Assembly (NCBI GenBank): GCA_041394725.1
Contig: JAWKHR010000010.1
Coordinates: 62,001-126,000, forward strand
Origin: JAWKHR01 sp041394725
GTDB taxonomy: Bacteria > Acidobacteriota > Vicinamibacteria > Vicinamibacterales > SCN-69-37
Direction of reading: 5' to 3'
Length of the DNA stretch: 64,000 bases
Positions 48,156 through 57,918 of the stretch are shown piece by piece; positions within the stretch are counted from its first letter, which is position 1, and each line of letters starts with the position of its first letter. The notes under the pieces were generated by a model. The model was not told where the DNA came from, searched no databases, and worked only from the letters and a program-made list of their open reading frames with translations. Both the position numbers and the translations under genes were made by a program.

Positions 48156-49067
48156 TCACGACGACTGGCAGGTCTCCGGGGGCAGGCGCAGGAACCGGGC
48201 GGCATTGCCGCAGAGGATGTCGGCCTTCTGGTCGGCGTCGAGGACCGGCGCGTCCAGAATCGCCTGGATCCCGGCTTCGATCTGGTCGGGAAAGTCCGAG
48301 CCGAACATCACCCGCTTGCCGAAGCCATTCTCCACGAGGCCCTGCAGGTAGCGGTAGTAGGCGGCCCGCGGCACGATGCGGTCGGAGTGCAGGCCGCCGG
48401 TGTCCACGTAGACGTTCGGATGCGCGTAGAGCAGCGCCAGCATCGACTCGAGGCGGGGCCAGCCGGCGTGCATCACCGACAGCCGCAGGCGCTTGTGGCG
48501 CAGCAGGACCTCTTCGAGCAGCATCGGATCACCCGCGGCCATGCGGAAGTTCGGGTGCCTGGCGGGGACCGGGCTCGAGTCGTACGCGGCACCGGGCGGT
48601 CCCGGTCCCATGTGGATCGCGGCCGGGATGTCGAGCTCTTCGGCCAGGGCCCAGTACGGCTCCATCCGCGGGTCGGCCGGCGAGATGCCGAGGAACTCGG
48701 GCAGGATCTCGGCCAGCGCCTTCACCCGGCCCTCCGTGATCTCGCGGCGCAGCCAGTCGATGTCCGGGAACTCCTGGCCGCCGTAGCACGGCGTCCGGCC
48801 ATTGATCACGTCCAGACCACCCGGGCACGGGAACGTGATCCCCGGCAGGTAGTGCGAGCGCATCGCGTCCAGTTTCGCCCACCGCTCCAGCCCCGACGCG
48901 CCCCCGGCCACCAGGGCGAGGCGGATGTTCAGCCGGTCCATGATCTCTACGCCGCGCTCCGCGGCCATGTGGGTGTGGATGTCGATGACGGGGGGCCGGG
49001 ACTGCGGGGCGGCGGCCAGGCCGCCGAGCAGTCCCATCGCGAGCAGCGTGATGCCTGTCGATTTCAT
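48156..49067 (-). CDS. Amidohydrolase (Amidohydro_2 family), secreted
   Basis: 303 residues. Signal peptide MKSTGITLLAMGLLGGLAAA. TIM-barrel metal motifs: VIDIHTHMA near residue 30, AAIHMGPGPP near 165, SVMHAGWPRLE near 210 and MFGSDFPDQIE near 260, the usual His-x-His, His, His, Asp set of 2-pyrone-dicarboxylate/uronate-type hydrolases. Substrate unknown. A second Met two codons upstream (49073) is an equal start candidate. On the same strand as the M20 peptidase, 86 bp away. Confidence 0.87.
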   Translation of the reverse strand: MKSTGITLLAMGLLGGLAAAPQSRPPVIDIHTHMAAERGVEIMDRLNIRLALVAGGASGLERWAKLDAMRSHYLPGITFPCPGGLDVINGRTPCYGGQEFPDIDWLRREITEGRVKALAEILPEFLGISPADPRMEPYWALAEELDIPAAIHMGPGPPGAAYDSSPVPARHPNFRMAAGDPMLLEEVLLRHKRLRLSVMHAGWPRLESMLALLYAHPNVYVDTGGLHSDRIVPRAAYYRYLQGLVENGFGKRVMFGSDFPDQIEAGIQAILDAPVLDADQKADILCGNAARFLRLPPETCQSS

Positions 49068-49190
49068 GCACATACGAAACGCCCGCGGCCGCCCTGGACG
49101 CCAGTAGGAACGCGTTACATCCGGCCCTGTTACGGCTACGTACGGCGCGGATTCCGTCCCGGGGAGGGGCCCAGACGCCGGCTCCCTCCT

Positions 49191-49196
49191 TATAAT
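49191..49196 (+). promoter_or_regulatory. Perfect -10 TATAAT before the propeller gene
   Basis: TATAAT ends 10 bp before the GTG at 49207, implying a leader of only a few bases. No matching -35 at 17 bp. Confidence 0.5.
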
Positions 49197-49206
49197 CGCG
49201 GGCGCC

Positions 49207-51375
49207 GTGCAGCCTGACGTCACGCCAGACGCCATCCGCGCCGAGCTCGATCGCGTCCTCGCGAGCGAGTCCTTTCGGGGCGCTGAACGCGCCCGTTCGC
49301 TCCTCCGCTTCATCGTCTCCGAATCGATGGAGGGGCGCGCGGACCGGCTGAAGGACTACGTCCTCGGCGCGGAAGCGCTCGGTCGAGGCGAAGGCTTCGA
49401 TCCGAGGACGGACCCGGTGGCACGGGTCGAGGCGTCCCGGCTGCGATCGCGGCTCGACCTCTACTACGCCAGGGAAGGCGCGGACGATCCGGTGCGCATC
49501 CTGCTGCCCAAGGGGGGCTACGCGCCGTCGTTCGAACGCCGCGAGACCGGGACGTCGCCCGCCGATCCCGCCGTCGAGCCCGCGACGCCGGATGCGCCTT
49601 CCAACCTGGGGCGACGCGGGCCGCCGGTCGCCGCGCTCGCGGTGGTGGCGATCGTCGCGGCGGTCCTGGCGACGATCGCCGGCTGGCAGCTCGGCCGTCG
49701 CGCCCGCCCGGCGGCGGGCGAGACGCGGACGGATCTGGTGCTGCCGCCGACGACCGACTCGATCTCGATGGCGCTCTCGCCCGACGGCCGGTCGCTGGCG
49801 TTCGTCGCGACCCAGGACGGGCGCGCGCGTCTCTGGATCCGCTCGCTCGAGACCGCGGACGCGCACGCGCTCGAGGGCACCGACGACGCCGTCCTGCCGT
49901 TCTGGGCGCCGGACGGCCGGGCGATCGGGTTCTTCGCGGACTCGCGGCTCAGGCGCCTCGACCTCGCCACCGGCCTCGTGCGCACGATGGCGACGGCGAT
50001 CGTGCCGGCGGGCGCGGCGTGGAACCGCGACGACGTGATCCTCCATCCGATCGTGCCGGACAGCCCGCTGTTCCGCACCTCGGCCGACGGCGGTCGTCCT
50101 GAGCCGGCGACGACGCTCGTGCCCGGACAGGTCGGGCATCGCGGCCCCGCGTTCCTGCCGGACGGACGCCACTTCCTGTTCCACGCGACCGGCGCGTCGG
50201 CGGTGAGCGGGCTTCACGTCGGCATGCTCGGCACGACGGCGACGCAGCGCCTCGTCGAGGCGGACGCCCCGGCGGTGATCGCGCCGCCGAATCACATCCT
50301 GTACGTGCACCACGGCGTGCTGTTCCTGCATCGCCTGGACGTCAGCGGCGACCGCGTCACGCTGGCGGGGACGCCGGTCCGGCTGGCCGAGGGCGTGCAG
50401 GTCGATCCGCTCTTCGGCGTCGCCGCCGTGACGGCGTCGGCGGACACGATCATGTATCGCACCGGCGCGCCGGCCGGGACGCATCAGTACGTGTGGGTGG
50501 ACCGCGCGGGCGTCGAGCTCTCGCGGATCGGGACGCCGGAGCCCGGCCGCGGATCGCACGTGGCGCTCTCGCCGGACGGGACGCGCCTGGCCGTGCAGCG
50601 TAGCGACGCGGGCAACACGGACATCTACGTGATGGACGCGCGCCGCGGCACGTCCACGCGTTTCACGACCGACCCGCTGCCCGAGGTCGGCCCCCACTGG
50701 TCACCGGGGGGCGACCGGCTCGGGTACTCGGCGCTCGCCGGCGGGGCGTTCCAGCTCTTCGAGAAGCCGCTCGGCGGGGACGCCGCCACGCTCCGGTTCG
50801 CCAGTCCGCAGATGAAGCAGATCACGGACTGGTCGCGCGACGATCGATACCTGCTCTTCCGTACCGTGGACTACGCCCCGGCCGTGAACATCGATCTCTG
50901 GGCGCTGCCGCTGCACGGGGACGGCGCGGCCTTCCCGGTCGTCCGCACGGAGTTCGACGAGCGCGACGCGCAGTTTTCGCCCGACGGCCGGTTCGTCGCG
51001 TATCAGTCCGACCGTGCCGGCGGCCGCTTCGAGATCTACGTGCAGCCCTTCCCCGGCCCGGGCGAGCCCGAGCGGATCTCGACGAACGGCGGCGTCCAGG
51101 TGCGCTGGCGATCCGACGGCCTCGGGCTGTACTACCTGAACCCGGCGAGCCGCCTCGTCGCGGTGCCGATTGCGCGTTCGGCCGATGGCCGGACGCTCCG
51201 GGCGGGACGTGAGGTGGAGCTGTTCACCGCGCGGGTCGGGCCGCTGCAGGCGATCTCCCAGCAGAGCTATCAGCCGTCCAGGGACGACACTCGGTTCCTG
51301 ATGGACGTGGTCCTCGAGGCGGCGCCGCCGCCCGTGCGGGTGATTCAGCACTGGACGCGCCGGGACGACCGGTAG
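49207..51375 (+). CDS. Membrane-anchored TolB/WD40-like propeller protein with N-terminal regulatory-type domain
   Basis: 722 residues. The first 100 (IRAELDRVLASESFRGAERA, RLKDYVLGAEALGRGEGFDP, DPVARVEASRLRSRLDLYY) form a cytosolic domain often found in Acidobacteria ahead of TPR or TolB-propeller regions. One membrane helix at about 140-165 (VAALAVVAIVAAVLATIAGW) follows. The rest is a six- to seven-bladed propeller with repeated LSPDGRSLAFV, SPDGTRLAVQ, SPGGDRLGYS and FSPDGRFVAYQSDR (PD40) repeats. It may sense an external ligand and signal inward; that is inference from topology. Confidence 0.82.
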   Translation: MQPDVTPDAIRAELDRVLASESFRGAERARSLLRFIVSESMEGRADRLKDYVLGAEALGRGEGFDPRTDPVARVEASRLRSRLDLYYAREGADDPVRILLPKGGYAPSFERRETGTSPADPAVEPATPDAPSNLGRRGPPVAALAVVAIVAAVLATIAGWQLGRRARPAAGETRTDLVLPPTTDSISMALSPDGRSLAFVATQDGRARLWIRSLETADAHALEGTDDAVLPFWAPDGRAIGFFADSRLRRLDLATGLVRTMATAIVPAGAAWNRDDVILHPIVPDSPLFRTSADGGRPEPATTLVPGQVGHRGPAFLPDGRHFLFHATGASAVSGLHVGMLGTTATQRLVEADAPAVIAPPNHILYVHHGVLFLHRLDVSGDRVTLAGTPVRLAEGVQVDPLFGVAAVTASADTIMYRTGAPAGTHQYVWVDRAGVELSRIGTPEPGRGSHVALSPDGTRLAVQRSDAGNTDIYVMDARRGTSTRFTTDPLPEVGPHWSPGGDRLGYSALAGGAFQLFEKPLGGDAATLRFASPQMKQITDWSRDDRYLLFRTVDYAPAVNIDLWALPLHGDGAAFPVVRTEFDERDAQFSPDGRFVAYQSDRAGGRFEIYVQPFPGPGEPERISTNGGVQVRWRSDGLGLYYLNPASRLVAVPIARSADGRTLRAGREVELFTARVGPLQAISQQSYQPSRDDTRFLMDVVLEAAPPPVRVIQHWTRRDDR

Positions 51376-51434
51376 CCGCCCCGCGCCGCCCGCCTCAGGG
51401 TGTAACATCGCCCCAATCCCTGGAGGCTGACCCC

Positions 51435-53855
51435 ATGCGCCATCGAATTCCCCGCTATGCGCTGCTGGTCGCGGTATCCGCGGCGGCCCTGACCCTCGGC
51501 TTCGCCGCCCCGGGCGCCCAGACACCCGCGACCGGCGACCACGCCGCGCACCTCGCGGCCTGGGACGCGCACGAGGCGATGGCGCAGGCCTCGCCGTATC
51601 GGTCCATGAGCTGGTCGTACCTCGGGCCGACCAACATCAGCGGCCGCGTGGCCGACGTCGCGGTCGCCGACCGCGGATCGTCGCGCCGGCTCTACGCCGG
51701 AAGCTGCTGCGGCGGGCTGTGGGTGTCGGATGACCTCGGGCAGACGTGGCAGCCGGTCTTCGACAGGGAAGCCTCGACGGCGATCGGCGCCCTGGCGGTC
51801 GCGCCCTCCAACCCGGACGTCGTCTACGTCGGCACGGGCGAGTCCAACATCTTCCGCAGCTCCTACACCGGCGTCGGCGTGTACAAGTCCACCGACAACG
51901 CCCGGACGTTCCAGCACATGGGGCTCACCGACACGGGCACGATCGGCCGCATCGTCGTCCACCCGACCAACCCGGACATCGTCTACGTCGCGTCGGCGGG
52001 GCAGGAGTGGGTCGAGAACGAGATGCGCGGCGTCTTCAAGTCCACCGACGGCGGCCGGACGTGGACGCACTCGCTCCGGATCAGCCCGAAGACCGGCGTG
52101 AACGACATCGCGATGGATCCGTCCGACCCGAACATTCTTTATGCGGGCGCGTGGCAGCGGCAGCGGCGCAAGTGGAACGACCCGCGCGTGGAGCCGGGCT
52201 TCAGCGAGGGCGGCATCTTCAAGTCCACCGACGCGGGCGGTACGTGGACGCGGCTGACGAGCGGGTTGCCGCCGTCGGGCGTGATGGGCCGCATCGGCCT
52301 GGCCGTGGCGCGGTCGAACCCGCGCGTCGTCTACGGCTACGTGGACAACTACGCGTGCGATCCGCAGGCGCCGACGGGCGGCCGCGGCCAGAATCCCGGC
52401 GGCAGTGCCGCCGACTGCAACATCACGGGCACCCAGATCTACCGGTCCAATGACAAGGGCGCGACGTGGACGCTGGTCAGCGGGCAGACCCCGGAGCAGC
52501 ACGCCTTCGTGAAGATGATGGGCGCCTCGTACGCGTGGGTCTTCGGCAACATCCGGGTGGACCCGAACGACGAGAACACGATCTACACGCTCGGGCTCGG
52601 CGTCAGCGTCTCGCGCGACGGCGGGAAGACGTTCGAGCGCCTCGGGCAGCCCTGGCCGGGCGGGCCGCCGGCCGGCAACGGCCCGGACCGATCGGGCGGC
52701 GACAACCACGCGATGTGGATCGACCCGAAGGACTCGCACTTCATCGTCCTCGGCAACGACAGCGGGTTCCGCGTGTCGCGCGACGGCGGCCAGACGTGGA
52801 CCAAGGCGGATCTGCCGATTGAGACCGTGTTCAGCACCAACTACGACATGGGCACGCCGTTCAAGGTGTATGCGTCGATCCAGGATCACGGCAGCTACCG
52901 GGCGCCGATCGACATCAGCGGCGGCCGCACGAACCTGAAGGCCATCCCCTGGGAAGGCGCGCCCGGCGGCGAGTACACCGAGCATGCGATCGACCCCAGG
53001 GATCCGAACATCGTCTATTCGGGCAAGCTGACGCGCACCGACTACAGCATTCCGGCGCCGGCCCGGGGACGGGGCGGTGCGGGACGCGGCCGCGCGGGAG
53101 GCGAGGCCTCGACGGGCCCGCAGCGCGACACGAACATCCAGCCCGAGGTCGCGGCGGGAGACGATCCGCTGCGGATGCAGGTCCTGGCGCCGATCGAGAT
53201 CTCGCCGAACGATCCGGACACGATCTACTTCGGCACCCAGTACCTCTACCGCTCGCGCGACCGCGGCCAGACGTGGGAGAAGGTCACCGACGACATGAGC
53301 TACGGCGACAAGAGCAAGATGGGCGACATCCCGCACCAGCTCATCATCACGATCTCCGAGTCGCCGAAGAAGAAGGGCCTCATCTACACCGGCACGGACG
53401 ATGGCCGCCTGTGGGTGTCGATCGACGAGGGCAAGGAGTTCAAGGAGCTGACGGCGAACCTGCCGAAGCGGCAGTGGATCGCGAAGGTGCTGGCGTCGAA
53501 GTACGACGAAGCCACCGTCTACGTCGCGCAGCAGGGCCGGTACGACGAGGACTTCGCCGTGCGCCTCTACAAGTCCACCGACTACGGCAACACGTTCACG
53601 AGCATCGCGGGCAACATCCCCGGCGGGCCGATCAACATGGTGCGCGAGGACCCGGTGAACGCGAACGTGCTCTACGCCGCGAACGACTTCGGCGTCTACG
53701 TGACGACGAACGGCGGCCAGCGGTGGGACGTGCTCGGCGGCAACCTGCCGTCGGTGGCGGTGATGGACTTCATCGTCCACCCGCGCGACCGGATGATGGT
53801 GATCGGCACGCACGGCCGCGGGCTGTGGGCGATCGACGTCAGCGGGATCAAGTAG
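51435..53855 (+). CDS. Secreted BNR/sortilin-like (VPS10) beta-propeller protein
   Basis: 806 residues, intact. Signal peptide YALLVAVSAAALTLGFAA. Many Asp-box repeats (STDGGRTWTH, SRDGGKTFERLG, SRDGGQTWTKAD) forming a propeller like those of sortilin and GH74 xyloglucanases, ending in HGRGLWAIDVSGIK. A Gly/Arg-rich loop (ARGRGGAGRGRAGG) sits near residue 540. GGAGG is 9 bp before the ATG. These are abundant in Acidobacteria and usually annotated as glycosyl hydrolases without proof. It is the undamaged counterpart of the broken copy at 17458-19815. Confidence 0.88.
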   Translation: MRHRIPRYALLVAVSAAALTLGFAAPGAQTPATGDHAAHLAAWDAHEAMAQASPYRSMSWSYLGPTNISGRVADVAVADRGSSRRLYAGSCCGGLWVSDDLGQTWQPVFDREASTAIGALAVAPSNPDVVYVGTGESNIFRSSYTGVGVYKSTDNARTFQHMGLTDTGTIGRIVVHPTNPDIVYVASAGQEWVENEMRGVFKSTDGGRTWTHSLRISPKTGVNDIAMDPSDPNILYAGAWQRQRRKWNDPRVEPGFSEGGIFKSTDAGGTWTRLTSGLPPSGVMGRIGLAVARSNPRVVYGYVDNYACDPQAPTGGRGQNPGGSAADCNITGTQIYRSNDKGATWTLVSGQTPEQHAFVKMMGASYAWVFGNIRVDPNDENTIYTLGLGVSVSRDGGKTFERLGQPWPGGPPAGNGPDRSGGDNHAMWIDPKDSHFIVLGNDSGFRVSRDGGQTWTKADLPIETVFSTNYDMGTPFKVYASIQDHGSYRAPIDISGGRTNLKAIPWEGAPGGEYTEHAIDPRDPNIVYSGKLTRTDYSIPAPARGRGGAGRGRAGGEASTGPQRDTNIQPEVAAGDDPLRMQVLAPIEISPNDPDTIYFGTQYLYRSRDRGQTWEKVTDDMSYGDKSKMGDIPHQLIITISESPKKKGLIYTGTDDGRLWVSIDEGKEFKELTANLPKRQWIAKVLASKYDEATVYVAQQGRYDEDFAVRLYKSTDYGNTFTSIAGNIPGGPINMVREDPVNANVLYAANDFGVYVTTNGGQRWDVLGGNLPSVAVMDFIVHPRDRMMVIGTHGRGLWAIDVSGIK

Positions 53856-53873
53856 CCGGGCGAGGGTGACGGC

Positions 53874-56087
53874 GTGCGGCGGCTGAAACTGATCGCGCTG
53901 CTCGCGATGGTGGCCGGCGCGGGCGTGCTGGCGAACGGCCAGGTGCCGCAGTCCGCCTCGGCTCGCGATGCGAACCTCGCGCAGCTCGCGGCCGAGGCCG
54001 CCGGGCGCGGACCGGCGATGCCGATTCCGCTCCTGGGCGAGGGCACGCGTCAGGTCGGCGCCGTCTACGACCGCTTCGTCCTCGGCGTCCTCATCGGGCG
54101 GGCCGAACTGGCCGCGGGCCGGCCGGCCGATCCCGCGGTGATCGCGGCGCATCCGACCTGGCAGTCGCGCGGCACGGTCGTGGTCGCCTATCCGGTGGAC
54201 TGCGAGGGCCGTCCGAACCAGCCGCTGGACATCCGGTGGAAGACCACGGCGCAGGCGCCCGTCCAGGCCGAGCCCATCGGCGAACCGATGCGTGGCGAGG
54301 ACGCCGGAGCCCTGCTGCCCGGCACGGCACTGCCGCCGGATGCGCGGGTCGTGAACCTGCGCAATGCGCTTCTCGTGGGCGCGTGGGTCGAAGTGGACTA
54401 TGCCGGTCCCGTCTGTCGCGGCGCGGCGACGACCATGTCGCTGCCCGTGGCGGTGACGCCGACCCGGGGACTGTCCACCGCGTTCCGCGGCATGACGCTG
54501 CCGGCGGATCTGTCGTCGCTGCCGTCGCCGACGACGGTGTGGATGCACACGCTGGTCGATCCCACCGGCCGCGCGCGGTTCCCGGAACGACTGCAGGGCC
54601 CCGCCGAGCTTCAGCCGCCGGCGATAGCCGCGCTCGAGGCGCGCCGCTTCCAGCCGGCGACGATCAACGGCGTGCCGATGCCGCTCGACGTGCTCGTCCC
54701 GTTCGTGTTCACCACCACTGGCGAGCCCACCGTCCCCGAACGATACGTGCCCGCGCCGCCCACCGCGGCCGGCGGCAACGTCGTCGTCGGATCGACGGTC
54801 GGCGCTCCCGCGCCGTCGGCCCGGTCCACGCCGCCACCCGTCCTGCCGCCCGCGCCGCCGGGGCAGAACGACAGCCAGCTCGCGAGGCTGGCCGTCGAGG
54901 TCGCCGGACGCGGCGTGGCCGTGCCCATTCCCCTCGACCCGGCGGGGCCCGCGCGGCACGGGGTGCTCTTCGACCGGTTCCTGATGGGCGTCGTGAAGGC
55001 GCGCGCCGCGATCGAGGCCGGCGCGGCGCTGGAGGCATCGACGGCGGATCCCGCGCTCGTGCGCGAGGACGCGGTGGCCGTCGCCTTCCCGCTCGCGTGC
55101 GACGGCCGCACGATCGCGCCGTCGGACGTCCTCCTGCTGTCGGGCGGCACGCGACCGGGGCCCGTGCGCAACACGAGTCCGCCGATCACCGGCGCCGATC
55201 TCCAGGCGCGGCTGCCGGGGGTGGCGCTGCCCGAGGGCGCGGTCGGGCGGGCGTTCGCGAGTGCGCCGTTCGGGCAGAACCTCGAGGCGCGCGTGACCTA
55301 TGCCGAGGCGCCGTGCGGCAGCGACGCGACGACGATCACGCTGCCCATCCAGTCGGTGCGCGGCGCCGCCGTACGCCGGCGGCCGTCGGCGCGGATCCCG
55401 GACGGTGTCTCGATGCCCTCGCCGATCACCGTGGTGATGCGCGGCCTCGTCGATCTCGACGGCCGGTATCGCTTTCCGACGCTGGCCGACGGGCCGAAGG
55501 ACCTGGAGGTGACGGCGGTGGTGACGGCGTCGGACTGGCAGTTCCAGCCGTACCGGGCGAACGGCGTGCCGACGCCGGCCTTCGTGCTGGCGCCGCTCGT
55601 GTTCACGACGACGGGCGCGCCCGGCCCGCCGGGGCGTGGTGCGCCCCCGCCGGACGCCCCGCCGGTCGCCTCACCGAACGTCCCGCCGGTCGCGGCCGCG
55701 TCCTCGCGGGGCGGACGGTCCACGGAGGATCTCACCACGCCCGACGAGGTCGGGTTGTCGGCGTCCACGAGCCAGTGCGCGATCGCCCGTGACACGACCT
55801 ACGGGTTCACGCCGGTCGGCGCCGTCAAGACCGGCGGCGGTCCGGCGCAGGGGCCGGCGCGCGAGCTGCGGTATCTCGGCGTGCTGCGCGGGCCGGACGG
55901 GCAGGGGCTGCACATCGTCCGGCGCGGCTCGGTCATGGCGCCCGACGGGGAGACGATCCTCGATCTCTACGAGATCACGTACGCGGGTCTCGACGCGCCG
56001 CTGCGGATCTACCTGGACGAGTACCACGATGGACTGCTGCAGGCGCCCGCGGGCCTCGTCTGCGCGCAGCCGATCGCGGTGCGATGA
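53874..56087 (+). CDS. Secreted protein with internal duplication, function unknown
   Basis: 737 residues. Signal peptide LKLIALLAMVAGAGVLANGQ. Two homologous halves: about 38-290 (LAQLAAEAAGRGPAMPIPL ... FRGMTLPADLSSLPSPTTVW ... PLDVLVPFVFTTTGEPT) and about 340-600 (LARLAVEVAGRGVAVPIPL ... ARIPDGVSMPSPITVVMRGL ... PAFVLAPLVFTTTGAPG), joined by a Pro-rich linker. Each half ends with a RF-x-P-A-x-x-N-G-V-P block reminiscent of TonB C-terminal domains (RRFQPATINGVPMPL). The C-terminal 120 residues are unique. GTG start 18 bp after the BNR gene. Confidence 0.75.
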   Translation: MRRLKLIALLAMVAGAGVLANGQVPQSASARDANLAQLAAEAAGRGPAMPIPLLGEGTRQVGAVYDRFVLGVLIGRAELAAGRPADPAVIAAHPTWQSRGTVVVAYPVDCEGRPNQPLDIRWKTTAQAPVQAEPIGEPMRGEDAGALLPGTALPPDARVVNLRNALLVGAWVEVDYAGPVCRGAATTMSLPVAVTPTRGLSTAFRGMTLPADLSSLPSPTTVWMHTLVDPTGRARFPERLQGPAELQPPAIAALEARRFQPATINGVPMPLDVLVPFVFTTTGEPTVPERYVPAPPTAAGGNVVVGSTVGAPAPSARSTPPPVLPPAPPGQNDSQLARLAVEVAGRGVAVPIPLDPAGPARHGVLFDRFLMGVVKARAAIEAGAALEASTADPALVREDAVAVAFPLACDGRTIAPSDVLLLSGGTRPGPVRNTSPPITGADLQARLPGVALPEGAVGRAFASAPFGQNLEARVTYAEAPCGSDATTITLPIQSVRGAAVRRRPSARIPDGVSMPSPITVVMRGLVDLDGRYRFPTLADGPKDLEVTAVVTASDWQFQPYRANGVPTPAFVLAPLVFTTTGAPGPPGRGAPPPDAPPVASPNVPPVAAASSRGGRSTEDLTTPDEVGLSASTSQCAIARDTTYGFTPVGAVKTGGGPAQGPARELRYLGVLRGPDGQGLHIVRRGSVMAPDGETILDLYEITYAGLDAPLRIYLDEYHDGLLQAPAGLVCAQPIAVR

Positions 56088-56177
56088 GGCACCGGCCGCC
56101 CGGCGACGGGAGCGCGGCCTGCTTCGAGGTCAGTTGGGCGAACCGGCCGAGGGCCGGGCGTCGCCGTCAGAACCCCC

Positions 56178-56735
56178 ATGCCGCGGAGGTACAGCATGGG
56201 CCGGTACGGGATGTTGCTGACGGTTGGTGTGCTTGCCAGCGTCGCTTCGCCTGTTGCACAAGTCCACCCCGACCTGGGCGGGAGGTGGACGCTCCTTCAT
56301 CAGGACGACGTTCGGGGAGAGCCGATGGCCGCCTTCGGCGAGTCGTTCGTTGCCACGCAGACCTCGACGAGTCTCACGATCGATGGGCACTCGGTGGGTC
56401 CGGCCGGAAGGGGCGCCGGCGGTAAGCTGGTCTATCGACCGATGCACTCCACGTTCCCATTCGATGGCAGCGAGTCGAACGTCTCGAGAATCATTTCGAC
56501 GGGATCCACCAAGCGGATCATCGACACGGCCGCGTGGGACGGCGCAACGCTCGTGATTACCACGACATGGCGGGGCGGAGTCGCGCCGTATGTGAGTCGG
56601 AAGCTGAACCTGTCCCTCCACCCCGACGGCACCCTGGTGGTGGCTTTGAGCACGCCGCCGGAACAGCCCGGTGCGCCCTGGTCGATCGTGGAGAGCCGTT
56701 ACCGGCGAGTCGATCGGTCGCCGTCCAGGGAGTAG
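56178..56735 (+). CDS. Secreted small beta-rich protein, family unknown
   Basis: 185 residues with a signal peptide (MGRYGMLLTVGVLASVASPV), so the ATG at 56196 is an equally good start. The mature part begins HPDLGGRWTLL and contains STFPFDGS and AAWDGATLVITTTW, then LSLHPDGTLVVALS. The same pattern (DLSGVWTF, VTYPFDGS, AGWDGASLIIVTTY, LRLDANGELVVEMT) recurs in the next gene, so the two are tandem paralogues of a lipocalin-like domain. No catalytic motif seen. Confidence 0.7.
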   Translation: MPRRYSMGRYGMLLTVGVLASVASPVAQVHPDLGGRWTLLHQDDVRGEPMAAFGESFVATQTSTSLTIDGHSVGPAGRGAGGKLVYRPMHSTFPFDGSESNVSRIISTGSTKRIIDTAAWDGATLVITTTWRGGVAPYVSRKLNLSLHPDGTLVVALSTPPEQPGAPWSIVESRYRRVDRSPSRE

Positions 56736-56750
56736 CCGGGGGGGGACGCG

Positions 56751-57776
56751 ATGCGGATGCGCGCGGGCGTTGTGGTCGCCCTGGCGGCAATGCTCCCGGG
56801 GCCGAGGAGCCACGCGCAGGGAACCACGCGGCCCGACCTGTCGGGCGTGTGGACCTTCGTGCGGAATCCTGGCGGGCCGGCGATTCAGGGCTCGGTGTGG
56901 GGCTCGCCCCTGAACATCGAACAAGACGCGGAGGCGGTGGTCATCAGCCGTCGGATCATGACGGCTCGGCCGCCGGCTCCTCCGGAGCCACGCGCCGTTC
57001 CAGTCACGTATCCGTTCGACGGGTCGAAGACGCCTGAACCCGTGTGCGGCGAATCGACCGCCGGCTGGGACGGCGCCAGCCTGATTATCGTCACGACCTA
57101 TCCGAAAACCGGCGGGTGTTCGTCCACGGCAAGGCAGACCAGGTACGTCCTGCGCCTGGACGCCAATGGAGAACTCGTCGTCGAGATGACCGTGACCAGG
57201 CGGGCCGGTGACCTGCCGCCGGTCGTCACGATCAGCCGCTACAGGAGGGAGCCTCACCAGCCCGAGACGGCGCTGCCCATCACGGATCCGGACGTCTATG
57301 CGGTCTATCGCGGCATCGTGACCGGTTCCTGGCTCGTCAGGGTGGCACAGGCCCGGACCGTGGTCATCCAGCAGGAGACGCCGGTCAGTTGGCCGTGCGC
57401 ACTCACCTATGGGCATCCCGACCCGGAGTGGCAGAACGCCTTCGACGCGTTTCGCGCGGCACTCACGCAGCGGTACCTCTGGCGCGCGGGACTCGACCTG
57501 GGCGTGCCGTATCGCGTCGTGCGTCGGGTGGAGATTGACGCGGCCGTCGGACGAGGCTGGGCAGAGTTCTTCCGGCGGTATCCGGATGCCGGCGGGTTCA
57601 TGAGGATGTCGGCGGTTGGCTTCGACAGCGCGCGTACCAGGGCGGTGCTCGCGACCGACGTCTCGTGCGGCGCCACCTGCGGGGAAGGCGGCTACCGCTT
57701 TCTCGAGAAGCGGTCGGGTGCCTGGCAGGCCGCGGAGGGTCCTGGACTCGTCGGGCCATGCGGGTGGTTCTCGTGA
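56751..57776 (+). CDS. Secreted protein: paralogue of the preceding gene with extra C-terminal domain
   Basis: 341 residues. Signal peptide RAGVVVALAAMLPGPRSHAQ. Residues 25-170 match the preceding small protein (DLSGVWTF, TYPFDGS, WDGASLIIVTTY). The C-terminal 165 residues form a separate alpha/beta domain (WPCALTYGHPDPEWQNAFDA, RVVRRVEIDAAVGRGWAEFF) with three cysteines near the end (CGATCGEGGY ... GPCGWF), which I do not recognise. 16 bp after the paralogue, so co-transcribed. Confidence 0.7.
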   Translation: MRMRAGVVVALAAMLPGPRSHAQGTTRPDLSGVWTFVRNPGGPAIQGSVWGSPLNIEQDAEAVVISRRIMTARPPAPPEPRAVPVTYPFDGSKTPEPVCGESTAGWDGASLIIVTTYPKTGGCSSTARQTRYVLRLDANGELVVEMTVTRRAGDLPPVVTISRYRREPHQPETALPITDPDVYAVYRGIVTGSWLVRVAQARTVVIQQETPVSWPCALTYGHPDPEWQNAFDAFRAALTQRYLWRAGLDLGVPYRVVRRVEIDAAVGRGWAEFFRRYPDAGGFMRMSAVGFDSARTRAVLATDVSCGATCGEGGYRFLEKRSGAWQAAEGPGLVGPCGWFS

Positions 57777-57918
57777 GCGGACGACGCCGTACGACGGCAG
57801 CGCAAGCCTTGCGGTCTGCGCGGCGAGTGGAGCCGACGGAGCGAGGCGGGCGCAGCCGCGCGGCGTGGCCACGGGAAGAAGGGCGCTACCCCGAGCAACC
57901 TGCGCGAAAGTACGATCG

